Source: Neodontobutis hainanensis (taxonomy: Eukaryota > Chordata > Actinopteri > Gobiiformes > Odontobutidae). Taken from it: DNA of 64,000 bases. Numbering within the stretch: the stretch's first letter is position 1; every line of letters starts with the position of its first letter. Positions 12,267 through 26,159 of this stretch are shown here, in pieces. The DNA lies in the NCBI GenBank assembly GCA_024349245.1, contig JALDNG010000420.1, positions 212,154-276,153 of the forward strand. Reading direction: 5' to 3'. The notes under the pieces are model-generated. The model was given only the letters and a program-made list of their open reading frames with translations, ran no database searches and was not told the origin of the DNA. The position numbers were made by a program, and so were the translations under genes.

Positions 12267-15200
12267 ATATAAATAAAAGATTCCTATTATTAATCATTTT
12301 AATTTTAATAAAAATACACACAATCTTAACCTACAAAATAGCAAATATAAAAATTAACAAACATGTTCAAATTTTCCAAAAATATTATTTTTTTAAATAT
12401 AAATATACGAGAAAATTTTAATTTGACGAGTTATTAAGACATGTTATGTGAATCATATTCTTAACTCTTCTAGGTAATATTAAACATTTTTCCACATATT
12501 TTGTAACAGGTTAACTTATTATGTCCAGTTAGAATCATTTTCTCGAGATTGAAACACGGTAAGGAATGAGTTTTTTTTCAATCTAAATTTATATAGTAAC
12601 ATTTTCTTGGATCCATAACATGGTTTGACTTATAACGTATCCTTTCCTACCCATTTTTTATTCATAGTTATTTTGACCTACTTATTACAACTTTATTAAT
12701 TCAGATGACCTTTGGAGAATCATGGTATTATATTAAAATTAATATGTACATATACAAGTAGTTCTCTTTATCTTTGAGATATTATAACTGCTACAAAGCC
12801 TTTTATTTAAAATCACATTTTTACTCGATATATCTTATCATTTTATTGTATTTTATTCAAAATAGAGAATAGAGCAAAATCAAGTTTTTTCATGTTTTTA
12901 CATATGAATATTCAAGTTTTAACTATTTTTATCCCATCAAATTCACGTCGATTTTAAGAGAATTTTTGACTTCCAGATTTTATCCTTTATCAACATAAAT
13001 TTCTCAAAAAATACTTTAAACTTATGACAACTATTTGACGAATAATAAATGTCAAAGCATAACTGAAAAAAATATACATGTTTCTGAGATTAAATCCATT
13101 ATGTACTTCTAAATGGTCACGTTATGTCAATTGACCATGAATATGGCATGTAATTACTTTTCTTTAATTTCAACGTTTTTTATTTCTGCAGTTATGACTA
13201 TCCAGATGAAAAATGTTCACTAAGACTGATCACTCATCGACATAATAAATTGAATTTATTCTTCACGTTTTATATTTCTGTCACATAATCATAGACAACT
13301 AGATCCTTCATTCATTTTTTAAAACATCTTTTTACTTACATAAATAAATCTGTTTTAAACTTTTATGTCAAAATTATTTGATAAATGTTTACAAAAATTC
13401 AATAACAATAAATATTTTAAAATTTAAATATATTAAGATAATTTTATATAAAAATGATTGTTTCTTTATTTAAATAAAATGTACGTCGTAGAAGGATCAC
13501 AAAACTCATAATATGTTCAAGATTTATGTTGAAAATCTAATTTTAATTGATTTTACCAAAAGAATCAATTAAAATGCTTCAACTTAATAAATTATGAGTG
13601 CATCGATTAAGAAGATAGCTTATTTACGATAATAAACTAAACCTATCATACTCTTTCTGACATTAAAATTATGTTTATCATGATCGAATATTGCATTTAT
13701 TGAGATATTTAATGTGAACAACTTCAATCATGATTGATTTAAATTATTAACTTATTATTCAAATAATTTAATTTCTTTTATCTTTAAAATTTTCATCAAG
13801 AAAATGATTCAAATATATTTTTGAGTTTAAATTTACAAATAGAGACAATCTAAATATAAAACGTGAGATTATATAATTGAACTACTGACATCATTATTTG
13901 ATTCTTGTTTTGAAATGTAACAAGAAATTGATTTCTTGATTCAGACAAATTTTGCATATTCTATGAAAAATTTGAAATGGTACCTGAAATTTACTTTTAA
14001 TTCGATGAAAAGATGCTTTTGAAAAATAATTATAATTTTATATTGGGAGAAACTGTACTTTTTATTTTTTGTTAGCAACTTTAAATATTTATAATTTCAT
14101 TCATATGAAGATTATTAAATGATTAAATTCTACCATTTTATTGTAAATAATATTTTATCTAATATAAAAATATATTTCGATGATTCTATTCGCACATTAG
14201 TTGCACATTCACTTTATTTTAGATCAACATAATTCCACAAATAAGATTTATAATTAAGAATATCTGCGAAATTCTATCTATAATTTTAAACTTTACAACC
14301 ATTTATGTGTTTTAATATTATAAAACACAAGGTATCAATTTATTTTATTGAAATTTAGATTTCATCAAACTTATATAGTATCATTTAATTGAATTTTTAA
14401 CTTGTAAATATTTAAGTTTCTGATTATAATTAAGAATTTTTAATTTTTTCTGATCTTTCTTTAAGATCTTAATATTTTACAAGAATAAAATTCCTTTTAA
14501 ATGTTTATCTCAAAAATATTTTTTACATTTAAGCGAATAAGCGTTTTAACTAATAATTTAGATACACTTAATAATCTTACTGTTCTTTTTTGAGTTTCTC
14601 TTAAATCATAATTTTGTATAAAATAATGATATTAATGGATTTTTTTCTGATTACATACATCAGAGCTAAAATTTATATCATTTCAACATTTTTTTTCTGG
14701 GAAGAAAATATAAAAAGAAAAAAGCTTTTTTAGATTGTATTAGTATTTGTTTTATTATTAATTCAAGCGTCGTTATATATAAATACTTAAATATCCTGAG
14801 TCATAATTACGTTTAAAGCAAAATACGGTCAATGTTATTTAGATTCCTGTTAGTTTTTATGTTTATAAATAGCGTATAATTGAAATATAAAATTCAAATC
14901 AGGAAAAGATTTTTCTCTTGAATTTTGATTAACTCATGAAATTTATTTTATTCTTTTAGAAAATGAAGTCGATTCATATAGATACTGGAATAAAATCTTA
15001 CTTGAAGTAAATATAAGAGATTTCTGAAAGGTCATCAATTTTTAACAAATATGATAAATTTATCCAGAAGTTTAAAATATTTTTACATTTTTTTAAATAA
15101 GATAAACTGATTCTTTTTAAAAGTAGATAAAAATTTAAGTAAAAAAAATTTATTTGATGTTAGATTTATAAGTATTTCTGAAATTTTGGCGAGTAATTTC

Positions 15201-18200
15201 ATTTATTTTAAAAATTTTTAAGTTTTTACTTCATTAATTTAAAAATTTCTTAATTAAATAAATTTAAATATGGGTACTATAAAAGAAGATAAATCATGAT
15301 TATAAAAAATATCATATATTTTAAAAAATTCACAAAATCTCTGAACTTTTTGAAATCGAAATAATCTCATGATTCTTATGTATTGTTAGGAAATTCATGT
15401 TAAAGTAAATGTAATTTAATATTTATGATAGAATGGATAACATTCGTAATTACACAAAAAGCTATAGGGAATAAAAATAGAATACAAAAGCATTATTTTG
15501 GCTTTTGAGAGTGTTGTTTAACAACGAAAATGATCATGATAGATTGTGAATTGAAAAAAATTACATTGACATGGATGTAAAGAGAGTTAGACTTATTTTT
15601 TATTGACTGTATGAAGTTTCTCTCTTGTGTAAAGAAACATAAAAAATCAAACACCATAATTTTTAAATAAATTTATCGCATATAGGTCAATTTTGAGGCT
15701 GGTTCACATGTGATATTAATGATCTTCCATAATTTTTTTGTCATTTGAAATTTAACGTATAAATTTTGAAAAATTCGACAAAAATATTAAAAATTATAAA
15801 CCTAAAATTCATATAATGACAATTCGTTCTGATAGAAATTCATTTATTTTTCAAAAAAAGTATAAATTTTTAGCAAGTATAAAAATATATCAATATTCTT
15901 TTAAGATAATGTTTGTTTGTTTTTAAATGTGCAACATCGATATTATAGTTTGAAGAAGTAAAATTTCCATTTTATATATTTATTATAAACTTATCAAATA
16001 TTCCGTTTTAAGATTGATAATTTGATATAACTATGTTAGAGTAAATAAATTCAGGTAAGCTCAAATAATTGCACAAGTTAAGGAAAGTAATACATTGAAT
16101 ATAACAAAATAAATTTTGATAAATAATTTGTTTATATATATTTCATCAAATATTAATAAAAATTAAATCATTGAAGTTTTTTGATAGATGTCAATAAGTA
16201 AGATAATTAAATTCTCTTAAGATTTTCTGGATTCATTAAGGCTTCAAAAGATATTAAACATCAAAATAAATGATGTCGTTGATTCAATGATGATGAATAA
16301 AAACGAAAGTATGAATATTATGGCTTGTATGTTCTTAGAATGACATATATTTCATTTTTATCTTCTCTACATCAGTATATTAATTACTATCTAATAAAAT
16401 AAGGCATGCGTAGAAATAATATACTTAACCTTAAGTTTAAGTAATATTTAAATGAGAAATCATTCATTATTCATGAAATTATTCTTTTTTATTTTATTAT
16501 GTAGCGTTAAAAATGAAAAATAAGATAATATCGGCTCTATTTGCACTGAAATATTGCAATACGATAAATAATTAAATACTAAATAAATTTTTTCTATCTT
16601 TGAAAATTTTATAAAACAGATTTAGTTTTTACAATACATAATTATTTCATCCATGTTCGTTACATACATCAAAGCGTAAACTAAACTTTATCCAAATCTA
16701 CTATAATTCATATTAAAGATAAAGGACAATATTTTTATAAACAAAAATAATCGAACTCAATATAAATATAATTTTTCAAATTTTCTAATTCATCATAAAA
16801 TGTATATTATAAAATATTTTAAATAATTTTAATTATCTGAATGAAAGACAAATTATAAATGTTTCAGAGAGGCTAAATTTAAAATTAACCCAAATCATGT
16901 AGAAATTCAAGAGTAAATGAAATATGCAATATATTTTTGATAATTTTATCTAAGAACGCATTTATTTTACATCGTTTATCATCAAAAAAATAATATTATT
17001 ATCAACTAAACGACAAGGACCAATCATGACCTTAAAATCATACATTTTTATTTTATATATGCAAACCACATATTTGTGCAATTTGTTAACATTAATTTAC
17101 CATGTAGAAGAATCAATAGTTGCTGCGAAAAAATAAAAAGTAGCAGTATAAAATGATACCCTATCATCAGATAAAATTTTTTGCTTTTAGAATTTAATAA
17201 ATTTTTCATCCTTTGTAGCGGAATTTAATTTAGAAATTTATTTGAATATTGGGTGTTTCAAGAAAATATGGTTGTTTAATTTCTTATAGTATATATGAAG
17301 TTAAAAATAAAACAGTGAATTTATTCATAATATGGCATGTATTATATCACAAATATTAAATAATTCTTCATTCAAAAAATTCAAAAATTTTAATTTTCAG
17401 CCTCAAATTCATGTAAATGATTTTATCGACAACAGAAAACCATAAAATATGTAAATTGAGATATTCCCATGAATAATTAATCAAAATTGATTGTTATTTA
17501 AATTTTAATGAATTTGAACATCAGTAGGATAAAAAATTTAGGAATTTGATTTAAAATCAAGAATCAATCAAAATTTTATATGAGGAGAGAATATATCGTC
17601 CATCATTTTTTAAGATTAATCACTCAATTTCATATTTTAATTATCATTGTACGAGTAGAAAAAACATCTATGGAAAATTTAATGTATGACATTGCATTTT
17701 TCAAAGCTAAAGTTCTTAATTATTATTTAAATATACTTAAAACTTACTAACAGAGATGGTATTAGTTCACAAATTTCATCAAAAGAGATAAGCCATAAAC
17801 AAAATTTCAAAAGAAAATAAATTTTCAAAATTTCTCTGAACTGCTCTGTTTCACAATTACTTGGGAAAGCACGTTAAAAAACAAAATTTGATAAGTTTTT
17901 AAAACTAAAAAAAATTTCGCACGTTGATACTTTTCTATATTCTAATTTTTAACAAACATATGCTATTTGTCATTAGAATATAAATAATACTATTTTCTTG
18001 AATATTTTTATCTCACGAAACATATTAAATATTCTTCAAATATTAATCACCGCGATATTTTTTTATTTCATTTTTAAAGAAAAATATTAATTTCTTGAAA
18101 TCAATCTATACACCTGTTTTAACGAAAATATAAAAAATTTTAAAATTATATTTCTCAAGAAAATTAAAAGATCAATGAATTAACTGATTTAGAGAGGAAT

Positions 18201-21200
18201 AAAAAAATTATCGATTTTTAATTTATGAGAAATTTTGTTCAACTTGCTTTTAAATAAACCAAAAATTATGATATTAAAGTCTCTCAAATTTATTTATACG
18301 AGTAATAAATTCAGTTACCTTTACAATTTCCAATTTTATCAACTATTCGTGAATTTTCCATGAAATAATATAATCTATTTTAAATAATTTTAAAAACTTT
18401 CACTTCATCACTAATTATCCAAAAATAAAACATTTTATAATTGAATTTCGTTTTGAAAACCATAAAAATGATTGATAAGGAATATGAGCAAGTTATCAAA
18501 TGATAAAAATGATTTATTCGAGGAAATAGAGTCATAAAGAAGCTCATTCTATTATCACATTGAAATAAAGAAATAATTTAAATTTTCCTTAAAAAAGTTC
18601 ATTCTAAGCAAAAATTGAACTGTGAAGCGAATATACAACATGAAATTAAAAACATTGAGGATATGAGATCCATTAATACTGAAATTCAATTTTACGAATC
18701 AATAGTTTGCTATTTTTAATCCCTTAAATACAATATTTTTAGTCGGATTTATTCAGGAATTATACAATTTTTTTAATATTTAAGATTCAAAATTTACAGG
18801 ATTTAATTTTGTAAAAATGTTTTCATCTAAAAATTTTTCCAAGTGTCTGAATTTGATAAAATGTTTCAAATATGAGTGCGAACATTGATAAAAGTTTTTA
18901 TATCAAAAATGTTTCTGTTAAATTTTGTTTAGTTGAGAGACTAAAAATCAGGTGTCGTCATTAAATATGGAGTATTCAAATAATTTTTATCAAAATTATG
19001 ACAAAAACAGTCCTTCTAAAACAATCAAAAACTAACAGAACGAAAGATTTAATCATTTTGAAATAATTAAAATGATTTTTCGATGGATAGATAACATGAA
19101 AGATTGTGTAAGAGTAAAAAAATCGATATTATTTTTTTAGTGATTAGTAAATATTATCTGAATATTTTTCCATAAGAGAACAACGATGGATAATTTTTTC
19201 AAGGGATAGATGATTCAAACAATAAAAAATACTTCAAATTTAATTTTTATGTAAAAAATGAGAAACAAGAATATTTTAAAATTCTCCCATCTATTCTTAA
19301 AATATTTTGAAACTTAATCAAGAAATCAATAATTACATGGAAAGTTCAAAACATTTTGTTTAAAATTTTTGAACTCTGTGAAAACTGAAATGGGTGATTA
19401 GTTATATTTTTCTCAGTTCCTGTTTCTTACAATAATGCTAATCATATGAATATTATTCTGTTATTATGTTCACTTTGGGATACTTGTGAATTCATAAAAA
19501 AAGAAGCGATCATTTTCTCTTTTCAGAATTAATTTTTCAAATAATCTAATCACGCGATATAAGGCCACGTATAACTTGCCCTTAATTTAGGTTTGATATA
19601 TTTTGACCATTATTTGAACTTTACTTGGTATGAGATATATTTGTGAAATAGTTTCATAATACTCACGTTTATATTAATTTCTATAATTTATTTGATCACG
19701 ACAAGTTACGAAAAAATAAAATTTCGACTGGGTCTGAATGTTAATTGGTAATCAATGGTAAAAAGAATACAACATATTTTGAATGAAATATTGAAAGAAA
19801 ATAAAATTTATGAATTTAATCAAAAACATTATATTTGAAAATGAAATGAACTATTTTAGCCGTTTAATTCATTCAAAAAACTATATTTTTTATCAAATAT
19901 TTCTTATTCTGACTTTTGTTTTTTAAACAAAATTTTTAAATTCAATTTCTTTGTTTTTATTTTCTATTTATGGTCAGAATATCTTCTTATTTTTAGTTAA
20001 TATAATATTGTATTATCCTCGAATTTAAGTACATCTTCAGAAAAGAATTCATCAAAATTATTCTTGACAAATAATGAAGAAAATATTTTTATCTCAAAAT
20101 TTGGAAAATGAATTAAAACTAGTTTCATAAATTCGAATTATTTTAAGAAAAATCAAATCCTTTCTTTTGAGTAACTTTGAATCATCGTGGAGATATCGCT
20201 CTTATGTTTTTAGATTTCAAATTTGTTTTCCCGTTTCATTCGATAGATAGATGATAGAAGTACAATTTTAAATATTTAACGACATATTTTGTATCGATGA
20301 AAAATATGCGTTTGACGCATAAATCATGTGATTTTATTTTTCAAAAAAAACTAGACGGCGATAATTTTTAAGATGTTATGAAAATTTGAACTTTTCACTC
20401 ACATTTTAAAATTAATTTATTTTAAATTTTAGGAATATTTACAAATTTTTACTTTGTGAAAAATGACATATATAACTATGTTTCATTTATCTTAAGATAT
20501 TTAAAAAAGTATGAGTGAGTTAAAATAATAAATTTTCTATGAATCAGTTCGCTATAAAGTTTAATTCCATTTGTTGTGAAATTGGTTCATTATAAGTCTT
20601 GATATTTTAATTGTTGAAAATAAATGAAGATGTTGGGTATGGTTACATTTAATTAATTTTAAATAATACAATGTGACATTTATTATTTCCACAGTATATT
20701 TAAGAAAGTGAGAATTTCTTATGAAGTCCAAAACGTACAATGCAAAAATTGCAAATATATTAGATATTTTAAAATAATTCCAAACTTTTTTTCGGAAAAT
20801 AGATTTTGGATGAATAATTTGGTGCGATTACTTCCAGAGTCCTTGAGCTAAATTTCAGTATAGAATTACATATAAGTTTCAAAGCATCCTTCACTGATTT
20901 GAAATAATCAATTTTTACCAGATATAAACTTTTATAATTTGATTATATAATTCTATCAAATATTATTTCATTTAAAATTTGGTGAGATAAAAGTTGAAAA
21001 TTTATGTTTCAATTTATTTTTTTTTAATTTAATTGGAAGAAAAATTTTATTTAGTTTAAAAATTAAAATACAATTAGATCGTAATTTTATTTACATTTAG
21101 TTCGTCGAGTATTTTTTCAAAGATGGATAGTCATGTCAAAATTAAAAATTTTTATCAAATAATTTAATTTGATAATCCAGAATTATTGTTTATTTCATTT

Positions 21201-22299
21201 GAAACAGAATTTATTCGAATCTTAAATCATAAGAATGTTTATGTAACAAAACAAAAAATAATTTTAAAATATGAATATTGTTTTATATCTCCGAAAATAT
21301 TCAGAATCTATTCAGTTAAGACAGATATTTTCTTTCTTATAATATTTACATTTCTTCATTGGGAATGATAACTTCGATGGCATTTACTCGAAAGTTTTAA
21401 TAAACAAGTAAGCAAATTGTTAAATTTTTTCATAGATAAAAGAAATCTGAAAATTTAAAATATTTTAAACCTGTATTCATATGATGAGAAGGATATTTTT
21501 CGGTATTCGTTTGTTAAATTTTTGTATTTAAGGTTTTTATATTTAATAGTGTTTAAAACAGGAGTTTTGGGCACATTTTCTAATTTTAATTTAAAAATAT
21601 TTATTGTCTAAAATAGCTGCGGAAAGTAAATTATTTTTGATTCTGAGATTCTTTGTTCTCTATTTTTCTTTTATCGTGCATAAATCATAATTGTACAAAA
21701 TTTTATGACAATGATAGCCTTTTTAATTGCCTCCTTTTTTATCCTATACGATATAGAGTAAATCTTTTAGTCTGCTATCGCCGAGGAGGAGTCGAAAAAT
21801 TTGCAGTTAGCCTCTAATCAACAATTTTTAATAAGTGAATTAAATTTCATTTTCAAACGATTCTCTTCATAGTGTTTAAATTTTATTGAAATAGACAGAT
21901 TCCAGACATTTTTCAAACAGAATAATAAACCATCATTATCATTAGTTTTTAATATTTGATTTGATAATTTTGCATATCCTGATATTTTTCAATTAGGTTT
22001 AAACTTTTTTGACCCTATCTAAATAAAATTATCAAGTAATTTTGTTTTCTACTTCAAATAATTATTTTATAAAGCATTCTAATGTTTACTAGTTGATCTA
22101 GAATGGTAGCATTTAAATGTGAATTCGTCATTTTTTTTACTTTTTAAATATTGTGAATTGATATCATTCAAAATTAATCGTATTTCCTTGATACCATTAT
22201 TGCATATTAATAAAAAAATTTTGCCATTGCTCACATGTTAATCTAATTCGTAAACTGACGGTATATAGTTGCCAACAATAATGTCTTAATGTTTACCAA
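12267..22299. other. AT-rich gene desert
   Basis: Ten kilobases of very AT-rich sequence. Short open frames occur, for example 21,186-21,368 on the plus strand, but they are dominated by F, I, K, L, N and Y codons as expected by chance. I found no exon chains, tandem repeats or RNA genes. A less AT-rich patch near 21,760-21,830 has no recognisable content and may already belong to the 5' part of the retrotransposon that follows. Confidence 0.5.
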
Positions 22300-22550
22300 T
22301 TTAAAGTTTTTAACATTCACTGAGCACTGAAAATTTTTTTCATGCTATTGGATTTGGTTGGCTGATCTTCATATGATATGTGGAGTTGTTCCTTGAATGT
22401 CAGCACAAGAGAATATTATTCTTTCACTGAGAGAATTCATAGACAGACAATACCTAAAAACTAACTTTCAATAAAGAATTAAAAATCAACCATATATCAT
22501 ACCATAATTGATTTATTGAGTGACAATTCAAATCAAAATTACGGTTATAA

Positions 22551-22769
22551 ATTAGGAGAATAAAATTTTACAACAAGAGATTTCCAGAAAATAGAACACA
22601 TAAACATCTATTTTCACTTCAAACACTGTCCTCAATCTTAGAGTTAATCAACAATAAAGATTTAAAGTATCAGAGATCAATTTATAAATGGTATGCAAAG
22701 AATGAACTTAAAAAGAAGTTTGCGAAATTTTGCGAAGACAACATTACGCCAGTCGCTGGAGTTGACTAA
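22551..22769 (+). pseudogene. Open fragment upstream of element 1 pol
   Basis: Seventy-two sense codons without an ATG, ending at TAA 22,767-22,769. The product is hydrophilic and coding-like, including KYQRSIYKWYAKNELKKKF and ending FCEDNITPVAGVD. It sits where the C-terminal Gag or protease region of element 1 should be, and I infer it belongs to that, but no CCHC knuckle or DTG/DSG protease motif is visible. An exon of an unknown host gene is the alternative. Confidence 0.3.
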
Positions 22770-23096
22770 GTAAAAATGCTAACAAAAGGGAAAAATATTT
22801 GTGAAACTTTCAAAATTTCAATGAAATAAACTAGTTTATTTGATCAGTAAAACGATTACTAAAACTGTTGTAAGCGTTCCAATTTTAGAATAGTAAGTTG
22901 TATTTCATAAAATACCGAATGTTAAAATTCCACAAGATCAGGTATATTTTATTTGATCTAATATTGGGGAAAGTCAAAATTTTCATTTTATAAAACATCT
23001 TGATATACTTAACAATAAGGGCGAAGAAAATAAAAATTTTTACAATAAATTTTCTTATGATTGTAGTTTTCATAAAATTATAATAAACAGATGTTA

Positions 23097-25480
23097 GCAA
23101 TTTCAAGAGTCAGAAAGGATCGATTTCCTGGAATTTAATCATCGCAAGGATAAAAGGGAGGATGAAAATAGATTCAAACAGGGCACACTCTTTTTGAAAA
23201 AAACTAATTGTCACGAATTAGATTCCATCTTATTTGAAAAATATCGTACAATGTGCAGCTAATTAGTATTCCCACACAAGAAAGGACTACGACCAACTAT
23301 AGAATTAAAATAAGCTGATTTTTGAATATTTTATTTGGAGAATTTCCATGGTATCGCTTTTATAGGTTTATAGTTGATGTTTAAAATAAATATTTTAGTT
23401 TTTTATCAGATAGGAAGAAAATATTTTAAAAATCGATTCGCTTCAAAAAATAGGAATTATTTAGTTATTTTGGAAAATAATTGCAACTTGAAGGTATTAT
23501 AAGTCAAAATACATCTTTTTGAGTTTTAAAATCGATGTCCTAGATACCAATAGCTGTTTTAATTGCGTACATAAATAAGAAAACGAATTTGAAAGAATGC
23601 TGGCAGAGGGTAAATTGAGATTATCGACGCATGAAAAGAACAGGTTAAATGGATATCTTTTATTCTTAGTATCATCAAACTAGATGAGCTAATAATATTT
23701 GGCTTAAATTAAAGATACAAACAATAAATTTATCGACTCTGGGCATAGTATCATTTCCCTATTGAAGAAATATTAAGTCAACAGTATTTGTGTAACTCTT
23801 TATCCAGTAATATATTTTAAAGATTCTTACCTACAAAGTTAATAATCTGAATCTTTTAAATACTATTTGACGATTTATAGGCGTAAAGAATTTTATCGGT
23901 ACAAACGAACCCCTTGTGTTTTAAAACAGATCTAAGTATTTTTTTAAGTAATTTTGGATAATTTACAAATCATTATGAAAACTGCAGGCTACTTCACAAC
24001 AACATCATAGTTATGAAAATAAATATGGTATATTGAACAAATTTAAATCGAAAGAACTGCTTATTTGATAAAATAGTCGGATAATAACAAAAATAAAATG
24101 ATGTAAATTCCAAGAAACGGACATCAAATACATAAAATATTATTAACAAAAATGAGATTTTTACTCGTAAAGATAAAATATCACCAATAGAGAACTCAAT
24201 AGGTCAAAATAATTGTAAATAATCATGGATATTTCTTGGGGGAGATAGTTCTATTCTTTATTAATACATATGTTAAATTCTAAATGTTCTTAATTTTACC
24301 TGTTTACCTTAAAAGAATACGAAATTAAAATGGTCGAAATCAAACGAGAATTATTTACGAAAACAAAAAGAAATATTCAACTGAAACGCGGTTTGATTCA
24401 AACCAGTCATTTTACGAACTGATACCTCAGATATTGGAATATGTACGATACTACTTCTAAGTATTGAAAATAAGGTTTTTAAACTTATTTTATATATCTG
24501 TCAAACTCTATGATACGTCTAACGAATGTTCTCATCCACTGACATATTGGTAATTTCTTTGACGTTCGAGGTAAAAATTTCCACCTTTAAATATTGAGAG
24601 ATCATTAAATTTTATCAGAGATCACCGTTCACCGATGATAATATTAAAGATCGGTGAAATATACAATCAACTAATTTTTGGATTTTATGTCGATGGGCGA
24701 AAGTGCTGAGGGGTATTCGTTGGAAATAAATATAAATCCGAATTTACGTATTTTATCAATAATTTTTTTATAAAGAACAACTTCAAAAGAAATTAAACCA
24801 GAATATTAAACCAAACAATATTGATCTTATATGTTGCATAATTAATCTAGGTTAAATTTTCATCAACTTGAAAAACAAAATTGTCAGTTAACGTATTCAA
24901 GGGCATCAAAATTTTTTGAGGTATGGATAGCCGTACAAAGGGAAATATCGATTACCATCATCGCGATAACAACAATAAGCTATATAATCTTTCATTGACG
25001 AAACTTTTGCCATTAGTTAGAAATAAATATTAGTCATGTCAACAATTTAGTCAGAAATTATAATATATTTCATTTCAGGCGATGCAAGTATAAATGCAAT
25101 GATATCAATTAATCATTTAAATGTATCATAACGAGATTTATATTCAGACTTCAAATCGTATGTGAAGAGATTTTCATGTTGTTAAAATGAAAAAAAACTT
25201 ATAATACTTTAATTTTTGTAATGTAACACAATCTCTTTGGGTAAACATTCATATTTCTGTACTAGGGGGAATAAACTTGATATTTTGACTTGCGATTGTA
25301 GATGCACATTCAAAATGGTCGGAGACAGATATAATGAATCATTAAAATGTTCCAAGTACCATTCAATATGTATATAATTCATTTAGGATTTTAAATGTGC
25401 TGGTAAAAGTTTGAACGTGACACGAAACACAATTTTCTTAATATGATCAACAGGATTTTTAAGCTAGAAAAGTTGTTAAA
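23097..25480 (+). pseudogene. pol relic of element 1 (RT, RNase H, integrase)
   Basis: Domains appear in order. From 23,097 to 23,262 there is a protease-RT linker-like open frame (HELDSILFEKYRTMC). At 23,585-23,680 an RT N-terminal segment contains FERMLAEGKLRLS. At 23,674-23,709 IKLDELI matches the RT 'IDELID' segment. At 23,730-23,769 STLG, a frameshift and YHFPIEE match 'FSTLDLxSGYHxIPIEE'. A thumb/connection trace (KISPIEN ... FLGG) lies near 24,165-24,260. At 24,409-24,474 ILRTDTSDIGICTILL ... IENK matches the first catalytic Asp segment of RNase H. At 25,292-25,342 AIVDAHSKWSETD matches the integrase core, followed by a worn 'STI..L..F' helix. Stops and frameshifts separate almost every motif, so no protein can be made. 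Identification rests on several independent motifs in the right order. Confidence 0.62.
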
Positions 25481-26159
25481 CAAATAATCATCCTCATAAC
25501 ACATAAAAATAAATTACTCTTGTCTATATTTTATTTTAAAATTTTAAGAACGAATATAATATGACAAAAAATAGTAGGTTTATGAAGCGTTTACCAATTA
25601 TATTTTTTAGTCAATATTAACAACTTTTTTCATCAGATGATACTCATTTTGAAGGGATTTTTCGAAATATGACATGCATACTTTTGATAAAATTTTTCGC
25701 ACCATAGTTTCAAGTCTTTAATAATCGGTAAGATGATTTTGCCAAATACATATATTTCTCAGGTTTAAGCAATTTCTTGATTGAGAACAAGCAAGGTAAA
25801 AATATATTCAGGATCTTTTTTGAGAGATGATGAGACCTTTAAAATAAAATCGAAGCAGCGAACTAATATAGAATTATGTCGATCATCATGAAGTTAGATT
25901 CAAAGGAGAAGATATTGACCCCTAAATTCAAATAACTTTTAACTATATGAACATTAATGACAAAAAATTGCTAAAATTACATGATTTAGATCCAACAACA
26001 GTGACTATTTGACATACTACTATAAATAAGAATGTTTATACTACTTTGATAATAAAGCATCCATTCAGTATATCAGAAAGAATAAGAAGTCGTCAAGTGC
26101 AAAACAAACAACGTTCTGAAACAACGACAAAAATAATAGAAAACCAATTTAAAATATTA

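Larger units (their letters stand above)
22300..26150 (+). mobile_element. Decayed Ty3/gypsy-like LTR retrotransposon 1
   Basis: A less AT-rich block in which plus-strand frames carry, in the correct order, traces of gag or protease linker, reverse transcriptase, RNase H and integrase, with many stops and frameshifts between them. The integrase motif VDAHSKWSET resembles the Mag-type branch of Ty3/gypsy more than the 'FTKWPEA' type. I could not find a pair of LTRs, a primer-binding site or a target-site duplication, so the boundaries are estimates from composition. The element is not coding-competent. Its 3' end meets the 3' end of a second element in the opposite orientation. Confidence 0.65.

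Noticed and set aside
21186..21368. Plus-strand frame with a faint kinase-like 'LNHKNV'
   Set aside because: No glycine loop, HRD or DFG nearby; a single tetrapeptide-level resemblance is not evidence.
22885..23106. Minus-strand ORF of 73 codons
   Set aside because: Residues are almost only F, I, K, L, M, N and Y, typical of AT-rich chance frames, and it lies opposite element 1 on the plus strand.
23097..23262. ISXO2-type transposase reading of the 'RIDFLEFNHRK' segment
   Set aside because: It superficially recalls the 'EIDESxFGKRK' motif, but RT, RNase H and integrase motifs immediately downstream in the same orientation make a Ty3/gypsy linker the better explanation.
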